Below, piece after piece: positions 34,293 to 48,400 of a stretch of DNA of 64,000 bases (position 1 is the stretch's first letter; each line of letters begins with the position of its first letter). The DNA lies in the NCBI GenBank assembly GCA_022453515.1, contig JAJNNY010000050.1, forward strand, positions 218,090 to 282,089. Reading direction: 5' to 3'. Below the pieces are notes generated by a model that saw only the letters and a list, made by a program, of their open reading frames with translations, made no database searches and had not been told where the DNA came from. The translations under genes and the position numbers were made by a program. Source of the stretch: Astrocystis sublimbata (lineage: Eukaryota > Ascomycota > Sordariomycetes > Xylariales > Xylariaceae).

Positions 34293-35552
34293 GCGCTGAA
34301 TGGAGAAAGAGGAAGTTCAATGCAAATGCAATGCAGATGATGGCTGTGCTGAATAAAAAAAAGCAAATTCCATTTCCATCTCTCATCACTCTCGCACGCT
34401 GGGGGGATTGAGACGGGGGTTTCGAGGTCATTGACTGGGCGTATGGAACAGGGCTTGTGTCATTTGGTCTTTCTTCATCTTTCGGCATAATTCAAATCAA
34501 GAATCAAAAAATGTCAAATGGATCTTTGACTTTGTGTGTGTGGCAAGCCCGTGAAAATAATTCGAGAGGGAAAGGGGGGAAAAGAGGAGTCGCATCTGCT
34601 TGCTACTGCTGCTGCTGCTACTACAACTGTGGACTGCCGCTCCCGCTGTTGGAGGCTGGCTGGCTATGGACGGACATGGTTGTCACCTAACACAACACAC
34701 ACACACACATACACATTAGGTACATCCAGAAGAACAACTAACGAAATGTGAAGACAAAATAATCGTAACACTCTCGGCCTTTTCGTTATGCTTTGTGATG
34801 ATGTAATGCCTTCGGATGTGTACCTACCTATGTACTTCCCAGACCGGATAGCAGCAGTATGGACTCACACATTTCAAGCTCCACCTTCTGCCTACCTCGC
34901 TTTCGAATATGCTGTGCGTGGTTGTGGTATCAAGTTGCCTGCCATTTCTAACTCGACTAGGTATTGATTGGTCCAAGGACTACATGTAACTACTGCAAGT
35001 ATTATACCATTCCAACTTCCGCTACCTGATTTGTCTCATCTTCTCTCATCTTCTCGTCTTGTTTTATCTTGCACATTGATTTGCATTGCCATCTCGTCTC
35101 GCTACCTATCTCGCTATCTCCCAGAAACAATCATATCATGACGACAAGACATAATAGAACATGAACAACACCCAATGAATAGATGAACATATACATGAAT
35201 TAATCAATCTGATTTACTCATCTGCCCATCTCCTATCTATCTGCTCATCCGCCCTTGAGCCGCTCGAGTAATTCTAGAGGAGTGGGAGATAACTAACGCC
35301 TTTTCCAAATGTAAATGCATTAAGTAGGCATTGTGGATCTCAATTCCAGCTTCAGTTGCGTCCGTTTGTTTGCCGTTTGCTGCGTGTAGTCTTGCGGGAG
35401 CCAAAGCAGGACAATAACTCTTTCTTTCTCCCTTCTTCTCTTTCTTCTTTTCCTTTTTGGGGGTTTCAAGAAACATAAACCATGTTTGTTATCAAGGTTT
35501 ACGCCGAACAGGTCGTCAATACTGAATAACGACCATCACTGTCTACGTTACC
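34293..35552. other. Convergent intergenic region RACK1/RPB2
   Basis: Holds the two 3' UTRs. It contains CTG/CTA-type short repeats (about 34598-34625), a CA microsatellite (about 34692-34712) and a pyrimidine-rich TCTCATCTTCTCTCATC stretch near 35035-35060. I see no gene. Confidence 0.55.
34352..34357 (+). terminator. Polyadenylation signal AATAAA of RACK1
   Basis: Canonical hexamer in GAATAAAAAAAAGC, 60 bp downstream of the RACK1 stop codon. Confidence 0.45.
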
Positions 35553-38500
35553 TTACCTAATCGTAACGCCCGAGCGGTCCGTGAACATGCGCGAGGCAAT
35601 GTTCATCGACTGCAGCTCCTGGAACAGGAGCTTGGCCGCGTACGGGATGTGCACCTGCGCGATCTTGGTCTTATTCTTACAGGGCCGGCATTCGAAGTTC
35701 TGCTGGCCTAGTTGACTGTAGCGACATTACGTTAGCATCGAGTTCGTACAACTAAAAGCAAGGGAAAATTCACTGAGAAAGGAAGAGAAAGACCAAAATA
35801 ACGTACGCAACAGGCGTCATCAGCCCGCAGATCTCGCAGATATGCACCCGGAACGCGTCCGAGACCTCGAACAATCTCTCCTTCAGGAACGCGGCGGCAC
35901 CGTGAGCAATCATACAATCACGTTCCATTTCTCCGAAGCGCAGACCGCCATCCCTTGCACGGCCTTCGACGGGCTGCCGCGTCATGATCTGCACGGGCCC
36001 GCGGGCGCGCGCATGGATCTTGTCGTCCACCATGTGGCGCAGGCGCTGGTAGTACGTCGGCCCGAAGAAGACCTGCGCCCGCATCTTCTTGCCCGTGTGG
36101 CCGTGGTACAGCACCTCGAAGCCGCGCGACTGGTACCCGTGCTCGCGCAGCAGGTTCGACACCGAGTCCACCGTCACGTCGGTGAACGGCGTCGCGTCAC
36201 CCTCCATGCCCTTGAGCGTCGACACCTTGGAAAGCAGACACTCGATCAAATGGGCAATAGTCATTCGAGAGGGAATGGCGTGGGGGTTGATAATGATGTC
36301 GGGCACAATACCCTCGCGCGTGAAGGGCATGTCTTCGTTACGGAAGGTAACACCAATGGTACCCTTCTGTCCGTGACGAGAGGCGAACTTGTCGCCGATC
36401 TGAGGGATCTTTGTGGTGCGCACTCGTACTTTGACGAATCGCAGACCGTCGGCATTAGTAGTGAGGACGACCGAGTCGATAATACCACTCTCGGTGCTCC
36501 TCAGCGGTGTGGATGCATCTCGCTTCACATGGATCTTCTGACGCTGGCCCATCTCTTCGTTGTCCGGTGCTATCGGAGCCGTCTTCCCTATAATAATATC
36601 CTCACCACTAACTCGGATACCTGGGGCGATGATGCCGTCATCATCCAACTTGTCATACGTCCCCTGCTTGAGGCGGAGTGTATCGGCGCGGAAAGGTTTT
36701 TCGAACTGCTCCACTGTATTGATACCAACTCGCTTTTCCGAGTCGGAGTACGAGCGGAAGAATAAGCTTCGGAAAAGACCACGGTCGATACTGCTCTGGT
36801 TCATAATGACGGAATCTTCTTGATTATAACCAGAATAACATGAGATGGCCACGATGGCATTCTGGCCGGCCGGTAGCTCTCGGAATTTCAAGAACTCCAT
36901 CGATCTCGTTGTCCCCAGGGGCTTTTGGGGATAGTAGAGAATGTTTGCCATAGTATCCATACGGCGAGAATAGTTTGTAAGAAAGAAACCCATGGCTTGT
37001 TTACCCATGGCGGATTGATATGTATTACGGGGTGACTAGAGATTGGATCAGTAATTGCGATGGGAAGGATTGCCATGACACGTACCTGGTTATGATCGGG
37101 GAAAGGGATAATGCTGGCGCAGATACCGAGAAGCATGCTTGGGTGGATTTCGCAGTGGGTGTAAGTGTGTGTCGTGGGGTTCATACGTGTCTTGAGTCGC
37201 TTGTTCGGCTCCAGCAGATTGTTCTCGGCTTCGGGGTCGTACTGGCCTAATTTGGTCAATCTGAATGCCTCTAGATCTTCGGGTGTCATGCAGATCATGG
37301 CTGTCTCCTCTTCCTCGGCATCCATGTATTCGATGACACCGGCATTGACCAGGCCTTGCCATCCGAAATATTCTTCGCTTCCCGGTGGAAGGGTCTGGTC
37401 GATCTCAAGCCGTCGAACCATGTCTTTCGTCAAGACTAGCTGTCCCTGCTGGACACCATTGTCGGGCTCGGGGTCGTTCTCGACTACGAACAAGGGCCGC
37501 ATGACTCGGCCAGCATCCGAGAAGATCTTGAACTCACGGTCACGGATATCCCTAATCAGCGAAACCTCGGCCGGGATCTGGTTCGTGCGCCGCAACTGTT
37601 GAACGTCCCGGACCAATGACTTTGGATCTTGATGAATACCAATCCACGACCCATTGAGGAAAATTTTGGTGGCATTCGGGTATCTCGCAGGTTCATACTC
37701 TTCCAAAACCTCCATATTCCGTGAGATCATGTATTCTATGATGGGCTCGGTCGATGTGCCGACACTGATGGAGCACATGAGGGACAGATTCTTGACTAGG
37801 CCGCAAGCCTGACCTTCAGGCGTCTCAGCCGGGCAGACCAGACCCCAGTGGGTGTTGTGAAGCTGCCGCGGCTTGGCAAGTTTGCCATCTCTTCCCACAG
37901 GTGTGTTGGTTCTTCGTAAATGCGATAGTGTGGAGGCGAAAGTATATCTGTTCAAGACCTGAGAAACACCGGCGGTAGAGCTCATGGCCTTCTTCTGGTC
38001 ACCCCAATTGCCCGTGGCGAGTGAGTATTTCAGACCGCTTGTTATGATGTTTGACTTCACAGCCAGGGCAATGTTGAACTGCTTGCCTTGCTCGATGCTG
38101 CGCTTGAGATGTGACAGAACCTCCTGGGTCATGCGACGGGCGATGTTACGGAAGAGCTTGGCCAGGAGAGGACCAGCCAGATCCAGACGCTTCTTACCGA
38201 AATGATCGCGATCATCGGTGTCACGCCGGCCCAGGGCGCACTGGAGTAGTTTGTGGACCATGTATCCCAGGAAGAATGCCTTTCTTGTCTCGCAACCCTT
38301 TTGCTGAGATATGTGTGGCAGCATTTCCTTCTGCAAGATGTCACGGGCAGCCTGGACACGGCGGTCCCTCGCACTGGATTGGTTCTGGTTGCCGCGCTTG
38401 CCGATGTAGTCCAGGGCCACCTCCTGGTCCTGAATGCAGAAGGCCTCCTCGATACAAGGCCGCAGAAGCTCGAGCATCTGGGTATCGTTACGGTCATAGC

Positions 38501-39479
38501 AAATGGTGTTAAGAATCTCCTCGTCACTGACAACACTAAGGGCTCTGAAGACGATGGCGATGGGAACATCGGACTTGACGTAGGGCAGTGTGGTATGTAT
38601 GGTCTGGCCGTAGCCGCCCTTGGTGGTGTCGCCCTTGGTGTAGAGCTTTAGCATCAGCGACGAGATGAGTCTCGATCCCTTCTCGAGAGCGCTTCGAATC
38701 TCGGCGGTGTAGGAGTAGGCGCTCGGCTGGCTCTTCTTGAAGACTTGGACGATGTTGGCGGCGGAACGTTCCTGTGCGATCAAGACCTTCTCGCTGCCAT
38801 TGATGATGAAATAGCCACCCTGGTCGTAGGGGCACTCGTTCAGCATGAACAACTCGTCTTCGGACTCGCGGCTCAGATGGCAGGCCTTGGACTTGACCAT
38901 GACAGGGAGCTTGCCGATGAAGAGGCTGTCCGGGGCTTCAACAGGCTCGCCGTTCTGCTTGTACTTGAGCGTGTTCTCCTCGTCCTCCCAGACGAGGCGG
39001 ACGGGGTGGTTGCCGGTCTCGGCGTAGTCGCGCTGCTGGTCCTCGGTCATCTCGTGCAGAGGGACGGGCTCCTCGATGCAGATGGAGACTTTGCTGTCGA
39101 CCTTGGCGTAGACGGGACTGGCGTAGGTCATGTTTCGGTCTCGACACTCGTAGGGCAGCAGCGGACTGGAGGTGCCTTCGGTCTCGGAGACAACGGGGCG
39201 GGAGATGGTGACATTGCCGAAGCGTATCTCGTAGCGGCGACAAACGATCTCGCGTCCATCGTGGGAGGGGGGGTTGTTCTGGTCGACGCTGAGATGGCTG
39301 TACTCGTCGAGCAGTTCCTGGATGGTGGTGGCCTGGAAGTCGTTGAAAGAATCGATTTGCTGGGAGACGAGACCCTTTGTATCGAAATACGACGATATCA
39401 CGTTCCAGCAGTCTTCGGGTGTGATGTTCTCGTCGCCGTATTCCTCGTCGTACTCGTAGCCTTCGTCGTAGTCAGCCAT
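35553..39479 (-). CDS. RPB2: RNA polymerase II second-largest subunit RPB2
   Basis: Catalytic-core subunit of RNA polymerase II. Three exons: 39479-37086, 37035-35807 and 35715-35553, with introns of 50 and 91 nt. The product has 1261 residues. It opens with an acidic [18 protein letters not shown] tail. The protrusion, lobe and fork regions follow, with [20 protein letters not shown], then the family motifs [40 protein letters not shown], and [15 protein letters not shown] near the active site. The first intron falls between PDHNQ and [16 protein letters not shown]. The C-terminal zinc site is [20 protein letters not shown] followed by RPC, with the second intron inside it. The end is [13 protein letters not shown]. 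Reading through either intron breaks the protein, so the splices are firm. The gene is widely used as a fungal phylogenetic marker. Confidence 0.97.
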
Positions 39480-40601
39480 GGTGGGCTGATATGAAGGACC
39501 GGGTCAGCCGGTTCGGATATGATAAAGGCGATGTTGATGAGAGTGAAAGTATTAATCAGTGAATAGGCGCAGGTGCGAAAACAGCGGTGGCGACGGTATA
39601 GGAAGAGGAAGGATAGCGGCTCGGGTCACGGTCGAGAAACAGGAATGAGCGTAGGTTGACAGTGGCCGGGTCGCCGTGTCGATTAGGTAGACTCTCAGCT
39701 GAGCGGGCACAGGTCGGTCAGGCTTGCGGTGACTGTGGGCGAGCGGTTAGCAAAGGAGAGGACGATGCGACTGTAGTAGCATCAGGCAGGCCATACAAAG
39801 ACAGGACTCTCTCGTGCGCAAGGGACGTGGTGACAGCAGCTATTAGGCCTGCTGCACCTGCTCCTGGCTCCTCGCTGCGCGAATTCAGATCGAAACGGCA
39901 GGGTAGGGTGGCATGAAGACGTAGGCGATGGGAAACCTCGAGGGGGAGTGTTTGCCGCTGCGATGGTGAATTGGTGATGGAGATGGAAGAACGCAGACAG
40001 AGCGAAGGGGCGTCGCGCGACAAAGTGGGCCAGTCTTACCTTCAAAAGTTGCCTGCATACATTAGGTAGGTACCTAAGTACTTCCTTACATAAGCTCCCA
40101 GCTCGAGAGGGACAATGCCACATCCCGTGGCGCACGTGACTGCCACATGTGGCTCGACTCGCAGCTCCCTCTACTCCTCCGAGTCCCAGCTTAATCAATC
40201 ATGATTTAGAACCTCCAAGTAGGTCTCTTGGGGTGTTCTTAACCCAGATTAATCAATTGTTATTCTCTGATCATGGAATGTTCCTATCTCTATCATATAT
40301 GTCACATAGGTATGCTTGGTATAAGCAATGAAGCTTCGGTCCTTTATTAAAATCGAATGAGGATATACTAACATCTAGTATACGGATTTCATCTTCGAAG
40401 TCGTGCAGAGCCGCTGGCGCTCCATTATATTTACAGCTCGGTACCTATATTTAAAGACGTCTGTACTAAGAATCAATCGCAACCGATCCTATGAGCTACC
40501 TACCTATTAAAGTGAACACAAATCACAAACTCCCTCCCTGCACATCCTAGATCTGCCTCCCCTCCCCTCCCTCCTAACCTCAAACCCAACACCCACCCTC
40601 C
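39480..40601. other. Intergenic upstream of RPB2
   Basis: RPB2 promoter and leader at the left, and the 3' flank of the DUF2235 gene at the right. TTAGGTAGGTACCTAAGTA at about 40060-40081 is a copy of the recurrent TAGGTACCTA palindrome. No gene was recognised. Confidence 0.5.
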
Positions 40602-43067
40602 TCACTCACTCCCCTTCCTAACCCAAACCTCATCAACCGGATCCCCAAACCCAGCAACACACTCCCAGTCCCCGACCCCATGCTCCTCCGGCGCCCGCCG
40701 CACCCCCCTCCCTCCACCCCCAACAATCAGATTCCCAGGCCGATACGCCGCATCATGCTTCATGCGCCGCATCACCGACCCGTGGATCCGCGCCGTCGCC
40801 GGTATGTCGCGCGTCTCACCTCCCGGCAAAGGCCACCGGATCGGCTTCCACGTCCCGTCCGCTTGCAAATCCATGCGTCGAAACGGCAAGTACTCCATGA
40901 ACTTCCATGATAGAACTGGCACGCGCCCTAGTCCGGAGGAAAACTCGAGCGAGTCGTGGATTCGCGCTACGTGCGCTTTGTGCATCATGTCGTGGAAGGG
41001 TTGGTGTGGGTGCGCCTTGGTGTTGTTGGTGTTGGGGTTTTTGGGGCTGTCGTCTTTCTCGCTTGGCGAGAACGAGGGCTGCATTCGGAAGTGGTCCCAG
41101 TTCCCGCGCACCTCGTCTGGTGAGGCCTCGGGCGTCGGGCTCGCTATGTCGATGCGGATGCCGGGGACGTCGCCGCTGTTGGTGCCGTTGTTGGTGCCGT
41201 TGTTGGTGGTGGTGGTGTCATCGTTCGGGTACCAGATCGCTTCAGCCAGCCCCATCTCCACGAGCTTCTCGTTGTCGAAGTTGAGACCGGCTTTTTCAGC
41301 TTGTCGGATCATGTACACGAGGGGAACGTGGCTGGCTGACTTGGACCCGGGGATGATCTCCCACCCGCCACCGACGTCTGCGTGACCACCCGCAAACCTG
41401 ATCATGTCAGCACAGCTGTCTCACATTGCATTGAATCAATTGCATTAAGGTGAGGGCTTTTTTCGTACCATAGCTCATCAATGTCCTGCTCGTCGTCATC
41501 CGAGTCTTCGTCGTATATCTGCTGTGAGATGTCGGATCGGCCATCAGGCGTATGCTTAGATCCGTCAGCTGTGCTTCTGGTCGCGTTGGACCCAGACCGC
41601 GAGTGCCGCCGGTAAGTCATCTCAGTCGGAGGCGCAAGAGTGGCCCGTCGGCCACGAGGTGCGCCGTCCGTCGCTGCTGAACCGCCACCGCTCCCGGATA
41701 CGGCAGAGCGGCGCGCGCGGTATTTCTTGTGGATCTCGTGCAGCGTGTGGTGAGGCCCGCGTCCTTCGGGCACCTTCTGGTACATGAGGTCTTGACGGAA
41801 CTTGGCGCGACGCTCGTCGATTGATACGCAATGTCGGATCACCTGGTATGATGTTAATTTCATTTGCCGATTCAATCAAACCATTGACAAGTCCAACTCA
41901 ACTCACCTTGGCGCTACTTCTCGCCGTGTAAGGAAACTTGGAACGCTGCATCCAGGCCGTCTCGAACCGGGGCACCGAGTTGACGGTGTCGAAGAGGCCG
42001 AGGAAGCGAATCCGCTTGACGGGCCGGCTGAAAGTCTCGCGGAACCCTTTCATGAACCGGTACATCTCGTGTCGCTTCTCGCGACCGTCGGGAGTGTCGT
42101 CGTGGTTGCGGCTCTGCCATTGCGAAAAGGCTTTCCACGCGAAGTGCACCATCTCTTCGTTTCCGTGTGAGAGTAATCCGACATAGTCGATCATCTCAGC
42201 TAGGAATCTGGCCACTTTTGGTTCATGTTGTTAGTATTGGCTCATGAGATATTACATGTAGCAGTTCTGGTTCATGTAACCCTCGATAACAGAAGAATGC
42301 GCCATCTTGTTTAAATGGAGTGTATGTTTTCGGGAAATAAGGCAGAAGAACACCATCAAACTTACCATATGCACCTCTCGAGAACCCAAAGAAATAGATC
42401 TCATCCCCGGGGTTGTAGAATCGCATGAGGAAGCGATAGCCGCCGACCACATGCTGATCGAAGCTGGACCCAATCGCAGAGTCCTTTGCCTTCAAATACC
42501 ATGACTTGATCCGCGCGCTGGTGCTCGTATGTGACAGCGAGGTCGACACCACATACGTGCCAATTCCCGGTTGATAGTAGTGATCTTGAAGCGGAACTCA
42601 TCTTAGCATAGCAGACAACGGTAACACCAGTTTGATGAAGTGTAATGGAAGCACAGTAAAATATACAATTAGATCTCAGGATAATCAGAGAAGGAGAAAC
42701 AAATGAGACACCTACACTGATCACCAGCTTCGCGATCCAGACACCTGAAGATCTTGAGAATGTTACTGTCGCTATCATCACCTTTGAACTTGTTCCCCGT
42801 GCCATCGAAGCATAGCACTAGCTTCCGCGGCGCGCGGTACTGCTGATCTTGGGCCGGCCCCATGACTGATGGCGGACCCGTCGGTCCACTAGTAAATCTA
42901 CTGTGGTTCTGGTGGTTCTGGTTGTGGAAGTGATCGCGCGCGTCTGAGTGAGAGATGTTGACGAACTCATGCGATGCAGTCGAGCCTCGCGAGCCAGCGC
43001 GCTGTCGACCACCACCTTTGGTCGGCGTGTCGGGGGTTAAATGGGAGGCATCCATCGCGTCGTGCAT
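40602..43067 (-). CDS. DUF2235 alpha/beta hydrolase (Tle1-like phospholipase family)
   Basis: Five exons: 43067-42716, 42584-42366, 42214-41907, 41842-41469 and 41397-40602; 682 residues. After a polar, probably disordered N-terminus (about 1-80), the domain opens with RKLVLCFDGTGN (about 81-92). It continues with YYQPGIGTYV, and the nucleophile elbow GFSRGAYVARFLAEMID with Ser186 in GxSxG, whose Val codon is split by intron 2. RIRFLGLFDTVNSVPRFE and LWFAGGHADVGGGW (418-431, split by intron 4) follow and are expected to supply the acidic and His part of the triad. An inserted Ser/Arg-rich segment lies near 325-410. The family includes bacterial type VI secretion lipases and many uncharacterised fungal proteins; the substrate here is unknown. 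A second in-frame ATG at 43055 is also possible as start. Confidence 0.83.
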
Positions 43068-45469
43068 CCAATCACCTGTCTAATAACAGTCGTTTCACTC
43101 GTCTCTTGGTCCCTTCGGGATGACGATGAGTTGGAGGAAATGGTGGGTGGCACTCCCAGCCGGAACCGAATTACTGCTGGGACGTTATAGCTTACACTAC
43201 TTACTACCCCGGTTGCACGCATGAGAACGAAACCGAAACCATGCGTGTAGGGTACTACATACTGCATACCATATACCCGTACATGTGTCCCCGTCGGATA
43301 GGGGGCCATTGGACAGTGTGGTGGCAGCCGGCTCGAGTATCCCAAGTGCAATACACCGAGAAACTGGCTGACTGTTGGGACAAGGGGTCTGTCCGGGGTA
43401 CATTTCCGGCGCGCTTCCCCCTCCCTATCTTGGTCTCGGGCAGACGAGAACGGGAACGGGAGGGAGGTAGCTCTTGTCCTTCCCTGCCCTGCTGTATACT
43501 CTGTACGCCGATGATCTTGCCGGGTACTTGATAAGGAAGCAAGACATTCTGAGATTGTGCAAGTAGAAATCTCCGCTAGCCGAGACATAAGTGACGACGA
43601 TGTTGAAGCAACAGGCAGATCCTCCTTTTGTTCTCTCACCCGAACAATGACATTGTCAAGTCCATATCACTGTAGCATTCGTCGATGCACAGTAACCCGG
43701 TGGGCAGACCCAAGAGACGGTGACAGTGGAGCGTGTGCGGTGAGATCGACGCATTCGACAAGCCGCTTGAGGGTAGGTCGCCGACTTGTCTAGCGGGAAT
43801 TGATCATCGATCGATGAGCCGATGTCTGATTCGTCCACTACAACTGCAGATATGGCAATAGTCTGCTCAACTCGAGGAAGGCTAACGCCTGTTTCCCCCA
43901 ATCGTGAGATAGAGTAGATGCAAGTGCCCGTCTAATCCCTGAGCTGCAATACATTGTGTGCTTGTGTCTTTGCGTAAACAATTAGTAATAATAATTAGTG
44001 CCTCGGCCCTTAGGGCTACACGAAATTGCCGCTGACGTCTGTCATCGCGAAAAAGATGCTTCCAGGAGGTGGAAGGCTAGGAGAACTTTGCTGGCGTCTA
44101 GCCAGCTTGCACACGACCAAAGGCGAGATAGCTACACGCAGGACTATAACGTCGTATGCGTATGCAACCCTGACACCTCTGACTCGCTGCTATCCCTTGT
44201 CGTGTCAAGCCCATATAGTCCCCCCAACAAATGCGGGCCGGACCTCAGCCCAGGACTAGTGGCACATCATTTGTGGACGGGGAGGAGAAGCTATCCCGAT
44301 TGGATGTCTCTTGCCAGCCACCACAGCGTCGATCCGTTCGAATAGGGCCAAGTTGCAAGCTGCCAAATCCCGGTAAGATTAATTGAGAGTAGCAGACTAC
44401 ACACTTTGCACTCATTGGTGATAGCGCCCGCCCACCTTATTCTCATCACTACCGCTCCGAGCGCTCTTCCTCTCGCAGTTGGAGTGCGGTTTACTACGTT
44501 GTCCCTAGCTCTCGTGCCTAGCTCTGTCCCGAACCGAGAAAATACCCTGTCGTCATTAGGCATACCTAGGGCTATTATTAAGAAACTTTTCTGAGTGGTC
44601 GTAGCCCGCTATAATTTTTTTTTCAGCAGCCCACTTGATTATTGTGGTTGCCTCTTCTGAGCATGTCTATCCCAAAGCAGTGCTTGGGGTTATCGCTTAG
44701 ACACAGGTGGCTGGCATTATGAGATTAGCTTGAGTCATTAGAAGAACCTGAACGCAAAGCCGGAAACAAATACCTATCGGCGGCTTTCGTCTCTCACGAC
44801 GCCCTGTTCACACGGGCGGGGTAATGACGCTGTGGGAAGCTGTGTAAGGTGACGAGCGATTCATCTCGGATACTCAAAGCTCCAAGAGAGATCGAATAAC
44901 GTCACACTGCCGCCTGTGGAAAAAAGCAATTTAGTGCTGTACGCTTCAAGTGCCAATCCTATACTGCATGGAACTAGGGTACTGAGCGGAGAGTTGACTA
45001 ACATGTAGTACCGGACGATCATCTGTCAACCTAGCAAACCTAGTAGATACTGCCCCAGAGATCATATCAAACCCCCGCCGACGATATTGTGCTTCCCTGG
45101 TAGATCGTGACACCGGCACGTACGCCTCCAAGCTAGAAAGGATGATGTGCTGAAAACTCTGCATTGGCCGTACTACTAGTGCTCTTTGTGGCCCCGATCA
45201 CAGCTTGGATGTGCAATCATAGTATTGCCTTCGATAGGGGCCGCATCGAGGAGTGTCTAGGTTGAACGCGTTGTGATTGGTAAAGTTACATACGTTGCCC
45301 CGGATTGGACCAAGACATGGCTGGCCGCCGGGAAGGGAAAGTTTTATAACTGAATCCAGTCACACCCTGCTACTTGTTTCCTTCTCGATATACTCTCTTG
45401 TTCTGCCAAACTGTACTGCTACTCACTTGCCATTTACTTTGTTTTCGTGATACCCAAATAATAATCAAA
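43068..45469. other. Intergenic between divergent DUF2235 and Ppo genes
   Basis: 2.4 kb containing both promoters. I found only short frames without motifs. A TATA-like GTTTTATAAC lies at 45341-45350. Confidence 0.5.
45343..45349 (+). promoter_or_regulatory. TATA-like element upstream of the Ppo gene
   Basis: TTTATAA 121 bp upstream of the ATG at 45470, followed by a CT-rich leader (CTTCTCGATATACTCTC). Position and context fit a core promoter, without experimental support. Confidence 0.35.
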
Positions 45470-48400
45470 ATGGCCAGTGAAAAGACAAATGGTTATTCGA
45501 CGAACGGGACTGGGTCCCATACCACGACCAATGGCTCCTCGCCATCGAGCAAGAAATCTGATGTAAAGTTTGGTGTTGGTCCTTCATTCAAGGAGAAGCC
45601 CGCCAAACCATTCCCAGCAACGCGTTATGGCATCACCGCAGCCTTTCGACAGCTTGCCCAGTGGGCGCACGCGTCGGAGAACCCATTCCCAACTCAGACC
45701 GGACATGGAACCTTCACAGTTACGAAGCGCCCAGGTCTTAAGCAAGACCTCAAGGCTCTGAGGAAGAAAGGTATGAAGTACGTTTTTCCTGAGATGGAAT
45801 GCCTATTGACATGAAGCAGATGTGAAGACAATCCTGACATTGGCCAAGACCGCGCTCAAGGGGGAGCAGCTCCTTGACGACAAGACTATGATCATGGAGG
45901 ACACCATCCAGCTGGTCGCCAACTTGCCACATGACTCTCGACTACGCTCAGAGCTTACCAACAACCTCATCAACCAGCTGTGGGATACCCTCGACCACCC
46001 TCCACTGCTCTATATGGGCGATAAGCACCAATACCGCCAAGCAGATGGATCTTGGAACAACCCCATGAACCCCATGCTGGGTGCGGCTGGCTCTAACTAC
46101 GCGAGATCTTGCCAGCCCAGTGTCCCTGTAGGAGCTCTGCCAGATCCCGAACTCGTCTACGAATCAGTCATGAAGAGAACCACATACCGCAAGCACCCAA
46201 ACAACACCTCGTCGATTCTGTGGTACTGGGCCGACATCATCATCCACGATCTGTTCTGGACAGACCAGAGGGATATCACCAAAAACAAGACGTCGTCCTT
46301 CCTCGATCTATCCCCCCTCTACGGCAGTAACCAGGAGATGCAGGACGCGGTGCGAACATTCAAGGATGGTATGATGAAGCCCGACGTATTCGCCGACAAG
46401 AGGCTTCTGGGCCAGCCCCCGGGAGTGAGCGTGATCCTGGTCATGTTCAACCGATTCCACAACTACATCGCTGGCAACCTGGCCGCCATCAACGAAGGTG
46501 GCCGCTTCACTCCCCCGCCTCCCGGCCTCGATGAGGAGAAGGCCGCTGCCGCCTGGAAGAAGTACGACAATGACCTCTTCCAGACCGCTCGCCTCATTAC
46601 GTCGGGCCTGTACATCAACATCACGCTTGTTGATTACGTCAGGAACATCGTCAACCTTCACCGAAGCAACACCACGTGGACTCTTGATCCTCGTGCTGAG
46701 ATGGGCAAAGACGCCGGTACTTTTGCGGGATCCGAGCGAGGAACTGGTAGCATGGTATCGGCCGAATTCAACCTCTGCTACAGGTACGTGACTTTGAAAG
46801 CCAACATAAGAACTTGACACGTGAGCTAACTTGAATGAAGATGGCACTCTTGCATCTCGGACAAAGATGACCAGTGGATCAAGGACTTCTACTCGGGCAT
46901 CTTCGGCGCCGAAAAAGACATCTCAAACCTGACACTCCAGGATATGGCCATGGGTTTCATCAAGTTCGAAAGGGGCATTCCCGACGACCCAGCTGAGCGC
47001 ACGTTTGGCGGCTTCAAGCGCGGCACAGACGGCAAGTTCGATGACGATGATCTTGTCAACTGTATTTCCGACTCCATTGAAGACGTCGCCGGTGCCTTCG
47101 GTAGCCGCAACGTCCCTCAAGCACTCAAGCCTGTTGAAATCATGGGTATCTTGCAGGGTAGAAGGTGGAACGTCGCTGGTCTGAACGAGTTCAGAAAGCA
47201 CTTCGGCCTCAAGCCGCATGAGACCTTTGAGGACATCAACTCGGACCCCGAGGTCGCTGGCGCGCTGCAGCACTTGTACGGCCACCCTGACTTCGTGGAG
47301 CTCTACCCCGGTCTTGTGTCTGAAGAAGCGAAAGACCCCATGGTACCTGGTGTTGGTATTGCTGTAAGTGACTCTCCATCTCGATATGTGAATTGGAGCA
47401 CATTGCTAACAATGCGCCCCAGCCGACCTACACCATCTCTCGTGTCATCCTGTCGGACGCTGTCTGTCTGACTCGCGGAGATCGATTCTACACGACCGAC
47501 TACAACCCAAGATCTCTCACCTCGTGGGGTTTCAACGAGGTCGCGTATGATCTCAACATGAACCAGGGCTGTGTGTTCTACAAGCTGTTCATGCGAGCGT
47601 TCCCTCGTCACTTCAAGCGGAACTCAGCATACGCCCACTATCCCATGTGCGGTGAGTGCCAATGTCCAACTCAATTCATACTCATCAAAGAGACTCACTG
47701 ACTCCGAATCACAGTGCCCGGCGAGACGAAGCACATCCTGACGAACCTCGGCCGTGTCCAAGACTTCAACTTCGACCGCCCGGTCGCGCAGTCCAAGCCC
47801 GCGACCGTCGCGACCGGCGCCGGCGCCAAGTACATGCTCGACAACCCCACCAAGTACACGATCAACTGGAACGCGAGCATCGCGGAGCTGATGGGCCCCG
47901 GCTTCACCGCGCCGACCAGCGACTCGGCCTTCCACATCGGCCAGACGGGCTGCATGCACGACCAGCTGTACCGCGGCGAGTGGACGACGCAGCTCAAGAG
48001 CTTCTACGCGCAGACCACGGAGCGCCTCATCAAGGAGAAGTCGTACAAGCTGGCGGGCGCCCACTTCCTCGACGTCATCAGCGACGTCGCCCACGTCGCC
48101 CCCGTGCACTTCGCCGCCCGCACCTTCGGCCTGCCGCTCAAGTCCAAGGATAACCCCAAGGGCCTCTACTCCGAGAAGGAACTGTATAGCATTCTTGCGC
48201 TCATCTTCATGTGCATCTTTTATGATGTAGACCCTGTCAAGTCCTTCCCGCTGCGCCATACGACTAAGATCATGACGGCCCAGCTCGGCCAGCTCCTTGA
48301 GGCTCACGTCAAGTCTGCCACGGGCTTCTTCGCCTCCAAGCCGAAGCGCGGCGATTTGGCCGCCTATGGCGCTGATCTCATCAAGGGGCTGTCGAAACAG

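Noticed and set aside
35842..39494. Long open frames on the plus strand opposite RPB2 (for example 35842-36765 and 38745-39494)
   Set aside because: They are codon-bias shadows of RPB2: no domains, and the opposite strand is fully explained by a conserved protein.
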